From positions 2,666,001-2,730,000 of the forward strand of contig NZ_RBKX01000001.1 of assembly GCF_003634615.1 (NCBI RefSeq): 64,000 nucleotides of DNA, read 5' to 3'. How positions within the stretch are numbered: the stretch's first letter is position 1; the number at the start of each line of letters is the position of its first letter. The translations under genes were made by a program, and so were the position numbers. Under the pieces are notes generated by a model. The model saw only the letters and a program-made list of their open reading frames with translations. It did not search any database and was not told where the DNA came from. Below are positions 25,552-33,740 of this stretch, one piece after another. Origin of the DNA: Flavobacterium sp. 102 (lineage in GTDB: Bacteria > Bacteroidota > Bacteroidia > Flavobacteriales > Flavobacteriaceae).

Positions 25552-27303
25552 CTATTTAAATTCCAAATAATTGAAATTAAAATCTCCATTTTCGAAGTGA
25601 ACTCTAATTTTATTTATTCCTTTTTTTAGTTTTATAGTATCCACAGAGAATGTTTTCCACTTAGAATTTCCACCCGAAGCAGGAAGCGAAATTACTTTTG
25701 AAAGTTTGGTGCCGTTATCATCCGCTAAATAGAGTTTCGCGCCTGCTTTTTCAGCTGAAAATCTTATGCTGACTTCAAGTGTTTTATCCGTATTCAAATC
25801 GAAAGTATATTGCATCCATTCGCCTTCTTCTATATAACTTACGGCATAACCATTGGTAACTACATCATCACATTTTTGAATGTCAACGCCGTCGTTTCTC
25901 ATTTGGTTACCACTGTTCCATTCGCTTCGTTTTCCACCATTGGAAACCCAATAATTGGCTACATCTTTGTCAAAATAAGCATGATTGATTTGGCCTAAAT
26001 CATATTCTGAAGCGAATACTTTTCCGGGTAAAGTATGTTTTTTATAGATTTTTGTTTCTGTAGTTTGTATTTGTCGGAACATCGCATCTATAACATCCGG
26101 TTTTACAATAACATTTTCCATTTTGAAATTCTCAGCGATTTGCATCAAAATAGCTTGGGCTTCTTCTACTGACGGTTTGTTTTTTCCATCTTTCCAATAT
26201 TGCAAAAGTCTGTCGTAACCTTCAGTTCCTTTTACAGAAGTCACTCCGGCGATATTCTCAATTTTTTTCATTGGCCAAAAAGCCCAACCAATATTATTCG
26301 ATTCAATTAAACTGATAACATCTTTGAACCAAACATTAGAGTTTTCACCGGTTTCGCCTAGCCAAATCGGAACATTGTATTCTTTTCTGTAATTTACAAT
26401 TTCCTGAATGGTTGCCATATCGTTATAGCTCCAATATTTATGAAAACTCAAAGCGATATTCTCATCCCATAGCGGGAACATTCCTTTGTAATTATTACCC
26501 CAACAATTGCCTTCAATGATAATCAGATGATTGGTATCGACTTCACGAATGGCTTTGGTGATTCTCATTTGCAACGCACGCAAAGGTTCGTTTTTAGTTT
26601 CGTCACAACCGTTTTTATTGGTTCCGGAAAAATTCCAATTGGGTTCATTGATAATGTCGTAACCTCCAATCCAAGGATTGTCTTTGTAGCGCTCGGCTAA
26701 TTTTCTCCAAAAAGCAACCATTTTATCTTGATTGGCTGTACTTTCCCAAAGCGATGGTTTTGAAGTGTCATAATCCGAAATATTGGCATCCATTCCTTGT
26801 CCGCCCGGCGCAGCATGAAGGTCTAAAATGAGATACATTTTGTTGGCAGCACACCAGTTCAATAAGTCATCAGTCATTTGAAACCCTTCAAGCAACCAAG
26901 TGTTTTGTCCGGCTATCGGCTCTTTTTCGATAGGTAAAGTATACAGATTGTAGTGCATTGGTAACCTGATAGAATTAAATCCCCAAGCGGCTAATGAATC
27001 TACATCGCGTTTGGTTAGTCCATTTTTTTTATAAACTTGATAGAATTCTTCGGTATTTTTTTCACCGATTAAATCGGTTATTTTTTGTCTGATTTGGTAT
27101 TGTGGTCCGGCGAAATCGGCTGTTTTTAACATATAACCTTCCTGAACCATTAATCCGCCAATTCCTAATCCTCGTAAAAGAACATTTTTACCATTACCAT
27201 CGACAATATTTTGTCCGTCTCTATGTAAAAACCCTTGACCGAAAGAAGTCACTGATAACAATAAAAAGACAACATTGATTTTCTTAAAGAGTAGAATTTT
27301 CAT
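25552..27303 (-). CDS. GH5 glucanase with C-terminal CBM6-like module
   Basis: A 583-aa secreted two-module enzyme. Residues 1-22 form a signal peptide. The GH5-type barrel shows GFNSIRLPMHYN near 110, ILDLHAAPGG near 158, the acid/base Glu in YDIINEPNWNF near 218 and the nucleophile Glu in VPIWLGETGENSNVWF near 318. From about residue 430 a beta-sandwich with FASEYDLGQINHAYFD, SYIEEGEWMQYTFDL and KGINKIRVHFENGDFNFNYLEF matches CBM6. Likely an exo- or endo-beta-1,3-glucanase or beta-1,6-glucanase in laminarin use. I do not assign a GH5 subfamily. It is in operon with GH30 and GH3. Confidence 0.88.
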   Translation of the reverse strand: MKILLFKKINVVFLLLSVTSFGQGFLHRDGQNIVDGNGKNVLLRGLGIGGLMVQEGYMLKTADFAGPQYQIRQKITDLIGEKNTEEFYQVYKKNGLTKRDVDSLAAWGFNSIRLPMHYNLYTLPIEKEPIAGQNTWLLEGFQMTDDLLNWCAANKMYLILDLHAAPGGQGMDANISDYDTSKPSLWESTANQDKMVAFWRKLAERYKDNPWIGGYDIINEPNWNFSGTNKNGCDETKNEPLRALQMRITKAIREVDTNHLIIIEGNCWGNNYKGMFPLWDENIALSFHKYWSYNDMATIQEIVNYRKEYNVPIWLGETGENSNVWFKDVISLIESNNIGWAFWPMKKIENIAGVTSVKGTEGYDRLLQYWKDGKNKPSVEEAQAILMQIAENFKMENVIVKPDVIDAMFRQIQTTETKIYKKHTLPGKVFASEYDLGQINHAYFDKDVANYWVSNGGKRSEWNSGNQMRNDGVDIQKCDDVVTNGYAVSYIEEGEWMQYTFDLNTDKTLEVSIRFSAEKAGAKLYLADDNGTKLSKVISLPASGGNSKWKTFSVDTIKLKKGINKIRVHFENGDFNFNYLEFK

Positions 27304-27335
27304 TAATAGTTAAGATTTGATAGGGAAATTTGAAT

Positions 27336-28790
27336 TTAGTAAACTAATGTCTGAATAGCATTTGGTAAAATAGTCACTTCACTGGCAGTAGTGCCGATGC
27401 ATAAATTATAAGTGATTTTCAAATTACTTTGGTTCATCACAACCGTTACGACCTTTCCGTCATTATTGATAAAAGAAGTGGTCAATAACTGACTTCTACT
27501 GGCCGCGCTGCTAACTCTTTTAGCGCCTTTATCAATGAATTTTGAAAAGTGACCAATAAAATAGTAGCTAGGGGTATAAATCAATTCGCCGGTATTGGTA
27601 TCACCATGTATTGGTGCAAAACAGAAATTTTTCACGTGATTTGGCCCACCATTTTGGTCTAACAGAATATTCCAGTCGGTCCAAGCTACCGTTCCATTAT
27701 TAAAATCGTTGATCATTGATTTTCCGTAACGTTGACCATTTTGCCATAATTGGTACTTATTGGCATCAAATTTTTCTACACAACCTTCGGTAAACATTAA
27801 TTTTTTGGATGGATAAAGTTCGTTTACCTTACCAACATTATCATACATTTGTTCACCACCGCTCCAACTTTCGTACCAATGAAAACCTATTCCCCAAACA
27901 TATTTACTGGCTTCAGGATCTTCCAAAATTGCCGTCGCTCTTTGTAATAATAAATCTCTGTTGTGATCCCAAACGGTTATTTTTTTATCACCTAAACCTG
28001 CTTTTTGCAATGTTGGTCCCAAATAATTTTTAAGAAAATCTCTTTCATCCTCAGCAGAGAAAATACAAGACTCCCAAATTTGTTTGGCCATCGGTTCGTT
28101 TTGAATGGTTAAACCCCAAACCGGAATGCCTTCATTTTGTAATGCATTGATATATTTCACGTAATAATTTGCCCAAGACTGACGGTATTCAGGTAATAAT
28201 TTTCCACCGTGTAACATGTCTTTGTTATCCTTCATAAAAGCCGGTGGCGACCACGGACTGATATAAAATGAGGCTTTGTTTCCAATCATTGCCATGGCTT
28301 TTTTGATCATTGGCAATTTGAACTTTTTGTCGGGTTGAATGTCAAAAGTCTTTAACTCTTTATCGCCGTCCTGAATGTAAGTATAAGAACCTGAACTAAA
28401 ATCGCAGCTGTTCATATTGGTTCTCAACAAAGTATAACCAATTCCATTCTCTTTAGAGAAATAAGCGTTTAAGAATTCTTGCTGTTTTTCGGGAGATAAT
28501 TTGGCAAACACTTCCGCACTTGCATCGGTAATTGCTCCGCCAATACCAACAAATGTTTGATACGTTTTATCAGGATTTACAAAGATACAAATCTGCGTTT
28601 CCAAGGGTTGTTTCAACTCTTTAAACTGTAAATTATCCGTTTGAGTCAATTTTAAATTGGTACTGTCTGCAGTAGTGTATACAGTAACAGTTTTGTTTTT
28701 TGTTGAAAATGGTAATGGTTTTGATTTCGGCTTTTTTTGTGCAAAAGCAGAAACTGAAAGCATCAACATTACTAATATTACTTTTTTCAT
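27336..28790 (-). CDS. GH30 glucanase, secreted
   Basis: A 484-aa glycoside hydrolase of clan A. I start at ATG 28790 (MKKVILVMLMLSVSAFAQ, a clear signal peptide); an upstream ATG at 28862 would overlap the preceding gene. GH30 marks: TYQTFVGIGGAITDASAEVFA near 80, LLRTNMNSCDFSSGSY near 120, FYISPWSPPAFMKDN near 170, acid/base Glu in LTIQNEPMAKQIWES near 224, nucleophile Glu in LMFTEGCVEKF near 332, and a C-terminal beta domain. The likely role is endo-beta-1,6-glucanase, removing laminarin branches. It lies 20 bases after a second GH30 gene. Confidence 0.9.
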   Translation of the reverse strand: MKKVILVMLMLSVSAFAQKKPKSKPLPFSTKNKTVTVYTTADSTNLKLTQTDNLQFKELKQPLETQICIFVNPDKTYQTFVGIGGAITDASAEVFAKLSPEKQQEFLNAYFSKENGIGYTLLRTNMNSCDFSSGSYTYIQDGDKELKTFDIQPDKKFKLPMIKKAMAMIGNKASFYISPWSPPAFMKDNKDMLHGGKLLPEYRQSWANYYVKYINALQNEGIPVWGLTIQNEPMAKQIWESCIFSAEDERDFLKNYLGPTLQKAGLGDKKITVWDHNRDLLLQRATAILEDPEASKYVWGIGFHWYESWSGGEQMYDNVGKVNELYPSKKLMFTEGCVEKFDANKYQLWQNGQRYGKSMINDFNNGTVAWTDWNILLDQNGGPNHVKNFCFAPIHGDTNTGELIYTPSYYFIGHFSKFIDKGAKRVSSAASRSQLLTTSFINNDGKVVTVVMNQSNLKITYNLCIGTTASEVTILPNAIQTLVY

Positions 28791-28810
28791 CTTAAGTTTT
28801 TTTGAATTTG

Positions 28811-30253
28811 TTACCAAACAAACGTTCCAACAGAACCAGCTTCTAACGAAACTGCAACCCATTTTGCATTGTACTTGATATTAAATACTGCCGGTGTTGC
28901 TCCGTCATTTTCAACGATTAGGACTTTTTTCCCTTCGGGTGTTTTAAAGGCAACATTGTATAAGCTTCCTGATTGTGTTGAGGCAATTCTAACTGAACCT
29001 GCCGGTACAAATTTTGAAGCATGGGCAATAATATAATAGCCTACGTTTCTCTCGTAGCTAAAATTCCCCGTTACTGTAATAGCACCTTTACAAGTGGTGC
29101 AACCGCCATTTGTATGAGGTCCGAATGTGGCGTCGTTGGCCAAATTCCATTCAAGTGCTGTTTTACTCCAGTTTCGCATTGAGCCAATAATCACATTTTT
29201 TAAATGCCATTTCAAATCTCCGTCAAAACTTCCGGTTGAGGCAGTATATTGCTCTGTGAAGTATAAATTTTTTGCTGGAAATGCATTGCGAACAGTCGTT
29301 AAAGCAGAAATATCTCCGGCATATAAATGAAATGCCGAACCATCAATAAAAGCATTGGCTCCTGAATCTGATAACACAGTCATCGGATATTGAGGATTGT
29401 CACAATTATGATCATAGGCAACAATCTTAGTGGTAATTCCAGCAGCTTGAAATGCAGGTCCTAAATTATTTTTTATAAAAGCAGCTTGTTCTGTGGCCAA
29501 CATCAATAAACTTGGATTATTTCCGGGATGTAAGGGTTCATTTTGAGGCGTTACAGCATCTATGCGAATTCCTTCTGCTTGCATTGCTTGTATATATTTT
29601 ACAAAATATTGAGCATAAACACCATAATATTGCGGTAATAAACTTCCGCCTATGGAACTTCCATTGTCTTTCATCCAAACTGGTGGTGACCATGGTGTAG
29701 CCATGATTTTGATATTGGGATTGATTTGCAGAATATCTTTAAGCATTTGGATTAATTGCGCATCCGGAGCAAGACTGAAATTGGTCAGATTTACATCAGT
29801 TTGTCCGGCAGGCATATCATCATAAGTGAAAACCGTGCTGTTCAAATCAGAAGCACCAATGCTAATTCTCAAATAATTTACCGAAATGGAGTTGATGGAA
29901 GAACCAAAAAGTTCTTGTAAAAGTTCTTGTCTTTTGGAAACAGACAATTGATTCATTACCTGAACGCTTCCGCCGGTTAAAGTATAGCCAAAGCCGTCAA
30001 CAGTTTGGAAAGTTTGAGTATCATTTACTTCAATATTCGGATAAACATTATTATTGTTGTTGAATCCGAGTATTGCAGTTTGCTTTTCTAACTTAACTGT
30101 ACCGTTGCCTTTGGTAAGCCAAAAACTGACATCATTAGTTATAGGTGTTGGATCGGGATCCGGACTTGAAGCATCCGATGATTGAGCACAACTGGTTAAA
30201 AAACCTAGGATTGAGGCAAAGAAAAAAATCTTTATTTTATTAAATTTTATCAT
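28811..30253 (-). CDS. GH30 glucanase, surface lipoprotein
   Basis: A 480-aa GH30 enzyme with a lipoprotein signal (FFFASILGFLTSCAQSSDASSP, Cys22) and a Ser/Pro/Asp linker that probably places it on the cell surface. Catalytic motifs: TFQTVDGFGYTLTGGS near 84, YLRISIGASDLNST near 126, MATPWSPPVWMKDNG near 187, acid/base Glu in AVTPQNEPLHPGNNP near 238 and nucleophile Glu in NLYFTEQYTAS near 328. It shares the fold but little sequence with the secreted GH30 just downstream. The pair may divide work between surface (this one) and periplasm on beta-1,6-linkages. Confidence 0.9.
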   Translation of the reverse strand: MIKFNKIKIFFFASILGFLTSCAQSSDASSPDPDPTPITNDVSFWLTKGNGTVKLEKQTAILGFNNNNNVYPNIEVNDTQTFQTVDGFGYTLTGGSVQVMNQLSVSKRQELLQELFGSSINSISVNYLRISIGASDLNSTVFTYDDMPAGQTDVNLTNFSLAPDAQLIQMLKDILQINPNIKIMATPWSPPVWMKDNGSSIGGSLLPQYYGVYAQYFVKYIQAMQAEGIRIDAVTPQNEPLHPGNNPSLLMLATEQAAFIKNNLGPAFQAAGITTKIVAYDHNCDNPQYPMTVLSDSGANAFIDGSAFHLYAGDISALTTVRNAFPAKNLYFTEQYTASTGSFDGDLKWHLKNVIIGSMRNWSKTALEWNLANDATFGPHTNGGCTTCKGAITVTGNFSYERNVGYYIIAHASKFVPAGSVRIASTQSGSLYNVAFKTPEGKKVLIVENDGATPAVFNIKYNAKWVAVSLEAGSVGTFVW

Positions 30254-30415
30254 TATTTATGGTGAAATTTTTTACTCCTTTAACTTTATGTAAGAGTTTG
30301 TTTTTTGGGGTTAAGTATGTTTTAATAAAAACTATACTGTGAGGCAATTGGTTTCTAATTGAGACTTTGAGACTGTAAATTGTTGTTTTAAGATTGAAGT
30401 AAAATAGTCCAATAC

Positions 30416-30443
30416 AGCTTCTATTAAACAGCTAATAGAAGCT
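30416..30443 (-). promoter_or_regulatory. Hairpin between GH16 lipoprotein and GH30 genes
   Basis: Perfect 11-bp inverted repeat AGCTTCTATTA / TAATAGAAGCT with a 6-base loop, 35 bases after the GH16 stop on the minus strand. It lacks a T-run in either direction, so it may be an mRNA processing or stabilising hairpin and not a terminator. It lies in a 224-base gap that could also hold an internal promoter. Confidence 0.6.
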
Positions 30444-30477
30444 ATGAATGGACATCTAATCTAACTTAAACAAAATA

Positions 30478-31551
30478 TTAATGATAAACATGAACATAGT
30501 CAACTTCAAGTGTGGCTGAAGTGAAATTCGGATCGACTGCGCCGCCAAAATTTCCACCCATAGCACAATTGAAAATAAAGAAAAAAGGCTTGTTGAATGG
30601 TAGATTGCTATTGTTGTTAAAGGTGTAAAACAATACGTTATCCACATAAAACTTAATGTTTGTAGCAGACCATTCACAAGAATAAATATGAAACTGAGTA
30701 GTTGCATCGCTAATGACTACACTGCCGCCATCAGCATTTCCACCTGAATGACCCGGATGGTGTAAAGTACCATAGATTCTGTTGAGATTATTACCCACAT
30801 GTTCCATAATATCAATTTCACCACAACCCGGCCAAGGGTTTGTATTTATATCAGAACCTAGCATCCAAAGGGCTGGCCAAGTACCACCACCTGCAGGAAG
30901 TTTTGCTCTGATATCTACTCTTCCATATTGAAATTCATATTTGTTTTTGGTAACAATTCTGGCAGAAGTATAATTACTTCCGTTGTATGATTCTTTGATA
31001 AGCTTAATTTTTAAAACACCATTTTGAACGGTAACATTCTCAGGTCTGTTGGTATAATGTTGTAATTCATTATTACCCCAACCTCCGGCGCCGGTTTCAA
31101 AAGTCCATTTTGAACTGTCCGGTGGACCATCAGTATTAAACTCGTCACTCCAAGCCAATGTAGTTGTAACAAAAACGGTTATTACTACTGAGGTTGAAAT
31201 AAATTGAGCACCATTATAAGCAGAAACATAAATTGTATAGCTATTAGTTCCTGATTGGGTGAATGTATGACTGAATACACCTGTTGTTGTGTTAATAACA
31301 TCGGTACCAATTAAAATTTTATAGGATGTAGCATTATCAGCCGAAACTGTAAAATTGACGACACCACTTCCGTCTCCATTTGGATTAGAGGCGTTTGCTC
31401 CAACTATCACAGAATTAACGACTAAGTTTGTTGGCAATGTATTTTCTTCACCATCACTTCCGCCACTACTACAACTGATAAACAACAATGTAAACACAGC
31501 TAAAAGGCTAAATAAAAAACCAGTCCTTTTCAACGCAAGATTATACTTCAA
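30478..31551 (-). CDS. GH16 laminarinase lipoprotein with N-terminal PKD-like domain
   Basis: A 357-aa surface lipoprotein: signal and lipobox in FTLLFISCSSGGSDGEE (Cys27). Residues about 38-125 form a PKD-like stalk (NPNGDGSGVVNFTVSADNA, HTFTQSGTNSYTIYVSAYNG). The GH16 domain runs from about 130 to the end: LAWSDEFNTDGPPDSSKW, EFQYGRVDIRAKLPAGGGTWPALWMLG, catalytic EIDIMEHVG near 244, FFFIFNCAMGGNFGG, ending LEVDYVHVYH. Likely an endo-beta-1,3-glucanase that starts laminarin depolymerisation outside the cell. Its stalk resembles that of the neighbouring lipoprotein at 31640-32614. Confidence 0.92.
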   Translation of the reverse strand: MKYNLALKRTGFLFSLLAVFTLLFISCSSGGSDGEENTLPTNLVVNSVIVGANASNPNGDGSGVVNFTVSADNATSYKILIGTDVINTTTGVFSHTFTQSGTNSYTIYVSAYNGAQFISTSVVITVFVTTTLAWSDEFNTDGPPDSSKWTFETGAGGWGNNELQHYTNRPENVTVQNGVLKIKLIKESYNGSNYTSARIVTKNKYEFQYGRVDIRAKLPAGGGTWPALWMLGSDINTNPWPGCGEIDIMEHVGNNLNRIYGTLHHPGHSGGNADGGSVVISDATTQFHIYSCEWSATNIKFYVDNVLFYTFNNNSNLPFNKPFFFIFNCAMGGNFGGAVDPNFTSATLEVDYVHVYH

Positions 31552-31593
31552 AATGATACTTTTAAAAATTAATAAAAAAATGCAACTGATAAA

Positions 31594-31628
31594 CCAACAG
31601 GAGTTAAATCAAATACAACTCCTGTTGG
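31594..31628 (-). terminator. Terminator/attenuator hairpin inside PUL1
   Basis: Perfect 12-bp inverted repeat CCAACAGGAGTT / AACTCCTGTTGG with an 11-base loop, 12 bases past the stop of the lipoprotein gene (minus strand). It is followed by a T-containing stretch and, further on, a T7 run. It separates SusC/SusD/binding-protein genes from the enzyme genes. Confidence 0.75.
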
Positions 31629-31639
31629 CTATTAATAAA

Positions 31640-32614
31640 TTAAAGTGCTGGTATCAGTTTAAGATACCAAGCGTTTCCTGTTTCGGTACCTTGAACTCTC
31701 AAATACATATAGTTTTCTGTAATAACCATTATCTCATATTCTTTTTGCAAAGCACCATATCCGATAAATGTTGTGCTACCGGATAACATGATACTTGTTT
31801 GCGTCGAAGGTGTTTCTGCAGGGATTGATGTACTTGCAGGAATGAATGAGAACGGAGTTGTTCCACCACCATAACTATAACAACCTTCATCTCCAGAGCC
31901 AGGAATTCCCGGTATTGAGGCTAAAGAACCCGTTTTAGTAAAGGCACCATCAGGTGTTGAGGATTGAATGGTAAATGAATTGGAAGCTACCACTTTTGTA
32001 AAAGTAAAAGTAGAAGTGTAAAAACAATTACAACAAACCACTTTCTCATCAATAGCGGCAGTCCACCATACCGGAGTAACTTCTCCTAACCATGGTCCAA
32101 CACCTAAATGTCCCGGAACGCTTTTATCAACTTTCCAAGTTTTAGAGGAATCATTAGTCAAATAAGTAACAATTGACGGTTCCGGAGCAAAAGTACTAAT
32201 CACTTCTACTTCTGTCGTTGCAGTGGTTGAAGTTCCTCCTCTTCCATAAGCTACTACAGTAATACGGTACGTATGTAAACCAAGAGAAGTGAATTTTTTA
32301 GTGGTAGAACCTGTTGGCATACCACCTGTAATTGTACTTGGTAAACTAACATATTCAACAGCACTTGTTAAATCGGTAACATCATTGTATCCTATTTTGA
32401 ATGACATAGCATCATCTGCAGTTACGGTTATGTTAACTTTTCCTGAACCATCACCATTAGGATTAGCTCCGTTTTGTCCTACAATATCGGTCTGAATAAC
32501 CAAACCTGAAGGAGCAGTTAATTCTCCTAAAGAATAGTCGTCCTTTTGACATCCTGTAAAAAGAGATGCAACACAAAGGAAAACCACTGACAAATATTTA
32601 AAATTGTTTTTCAT
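31640..32614 (-). CDS. PUL-associated lipoprotein, probable glycan-binding protein
   Basis: A 324-aa lipoprotein. The start at 32614 gives KNNFKYLSVVFLCVASLFTGC with lipobox FTGC; an upstream ATG at 32641 would overlap the previous gene. The N-terminal half is PKD-like (ANPNGDGSGKVNITVTADDA), clearly similar to the GH16 lipoprotein downstream. The C-terminal half is a separate beta-rich domain with KTWKVDKSVPGHLGVGPWLG, a Cys-rich VVCCNCFYTS, and ENYMYLRVQG. It has no catalytic motif that I recognise. Position between a binding protein and GH16 suggests a surface glycan-binding role (SusE/F-like by function, not by sequence). Confidence 0.72.
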   Translation of the reverse strand: MKNNFKYLSVVFLCVASLFTGCQKDDYSLGELTAPSGLVIQTDIVGQNGANPNGDGSGKVNITVTADDAMSFKIGYNDVTDLTSAVEYVSLPSTITGGMPTGSTTKKFTSLGLHTYRITVVAYGRGGTSTTATTEVEVISTFAPEPSIVTYLTNDSSKTWKVDKSVPGHLGVGPWLGEVTPVWWTAAIDEKVVCCNCFYTSTFTFTKVVASNSFTIQSSTPDGAFTKTGSLASIPGIPGSGDEGCYSYGGGTTPFSFIPASTSIPAETPSTQTSIMLSGSTTFIGYGALQKEYEIMVITENYMYLRVQGTETGNAWYLKLIPAL

Positions 32615-32621
32615 AGTATTT

Positions 32622-33734
32622 CTAATTTGATTGTCTAACATTATCTATATAAATAACTTCACCTACACCATCGGCGATATCGTTGTAACGGAAAACCAAT
32701 TGGTTAAAAGTAGTTCCGGCAGGAATTCCAGCAGGTCCGAAATCAAATACAAGTTCTTCCCATTGGTTGGCCACTGTAGAAGCTACTTTTAAAATTTGAT
32801 TAGGTACTCCATTTGATCCTTGCTCGATTTCAACATTTAACATTTTTCCAACTTCCGTTGAATACACTAAAACTTTAATTTTGTTACCGTTGTCGATGTT
32901 TATTGGAGTTCCATTAGGCGTTGCCAATGGAGTCCATGTTCCACTCCAAGAAGCGGCACCTGTTGGTTTAGTATATTTCCAAACATTGGCACTAGAATTT
33001 AAACCTCCCGGAAATGGATTAGCCACTACAGCTACTCCAACACCACCAAAAGTTCCGCCTATACCATAATTTTGTATTGGACTATCATAAGTGATTGGAA
33101 GTGTAAAGGGTGCAAAAACAGTGATTGGATAAGTTGCCGTTGTTGTAGCAGCGCCACCACTTAAAGCTGTAATTGTCATAGTGTATACACCTGGAGCATA
33201 AGTATGTGCCGGAGCTGTAAATGTTCCACCAAGTGTACCTGACATTACCGTTGGGGCTTCTCCTACTCCTCCATCTCCCCAAGTAACCAACATTCCATTG
33301 GCAAAATTAGCTGTCGCCGTTAATGTCAATGTTGTTCCTGCAAAATTTTGTGTAGCATTAATATCTGTTGGTGCAACATAAGTCATCTGTAAAGGATAGG
33401 TATTGGTGGTTTGGTTACCGGCAATATCAAAAGAGACTATAGTAACCGTGTAACTTCCTTCCGGATAACTGTGCGTAGTACTTTGTCCCGGATATAAAGT
33501 AATTTCTCCCGAACTTCCGTGACCTAGTGTAACAACTGATTTTGAAACACCTTCTCCTAAAGGAGTAATTTTAACGCGTCCTGAATTATCAGCACTTATA
33601 TCAAATATTCTATCAAAATTAGCTGATCCGGCAGAATTTAACGATGATAAATCCGAATCAATTCCATCTGGAACGCTACAACTGGTAACTGCCAATAATG
33701 AGAAAATTGCAAAACTTAAAATTATTTTTTTCAT
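32622..33734 (-). CDS. Surface glycan-binding lipoprotein with PKD domains
   Basis: A 370-aa lipoprotein encoded 6 bases after susD. The signal KKIILSFAIFSLLAVTSCS places Cys19 at the lipobox. Residues about 30-125 and 126-210 are PKD/Ig-like repeats (HSYPEGSYTVTIVSFDIAGNQ; HTYAPGVYTMTITALSGGAATTTATYPITV). The C-terminal part from about 215 is a jelly-roll-like module (NVWKYTKPTGAASWSGTW, IKVLVYSTEVGKMLNVEIEQG, EVIYIDNVRQSN) resembling a carbohydrate-binding module. It fits the PKD-type surface glycan-binding protein typical of laminarin PULs. No catalytic motif is seen. Confidence 0.83.
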   Translation of the reverse strand: MKKIILSFAIFSLLAVTSCSVPDGIDSDLSSLNSAGSANFDRIFDISADNSGRVKITPLGEGVSKSVVTLGHGSSGEITLYPGQSTTHSYPEGSYTVTIVSFDIAGNQTTNTYPLQMTYVAPTDINATQNFAGTTLTLTATANFANGMLVTWGDGGVGEAPTVMSGTLGGTFTAPAHTYAPGVYTMTITALSGGAATTTATYPITVFAPFTLPITYDSPIQNYGIGGTFGGVGVAVVANPFPGGLNSSANVWKYTKPTGAASWSGTWTPLATPNGTPINIDNGNKIKVLVYSTEVGKMLNVEIEQGSNGVPNQILKVASTVANQWEELVFDFGPAGIPAGTTFNQLVFRYNDIADGVGEVIYIDNVRQSN

Positions 33735-33740
33735 AATATT

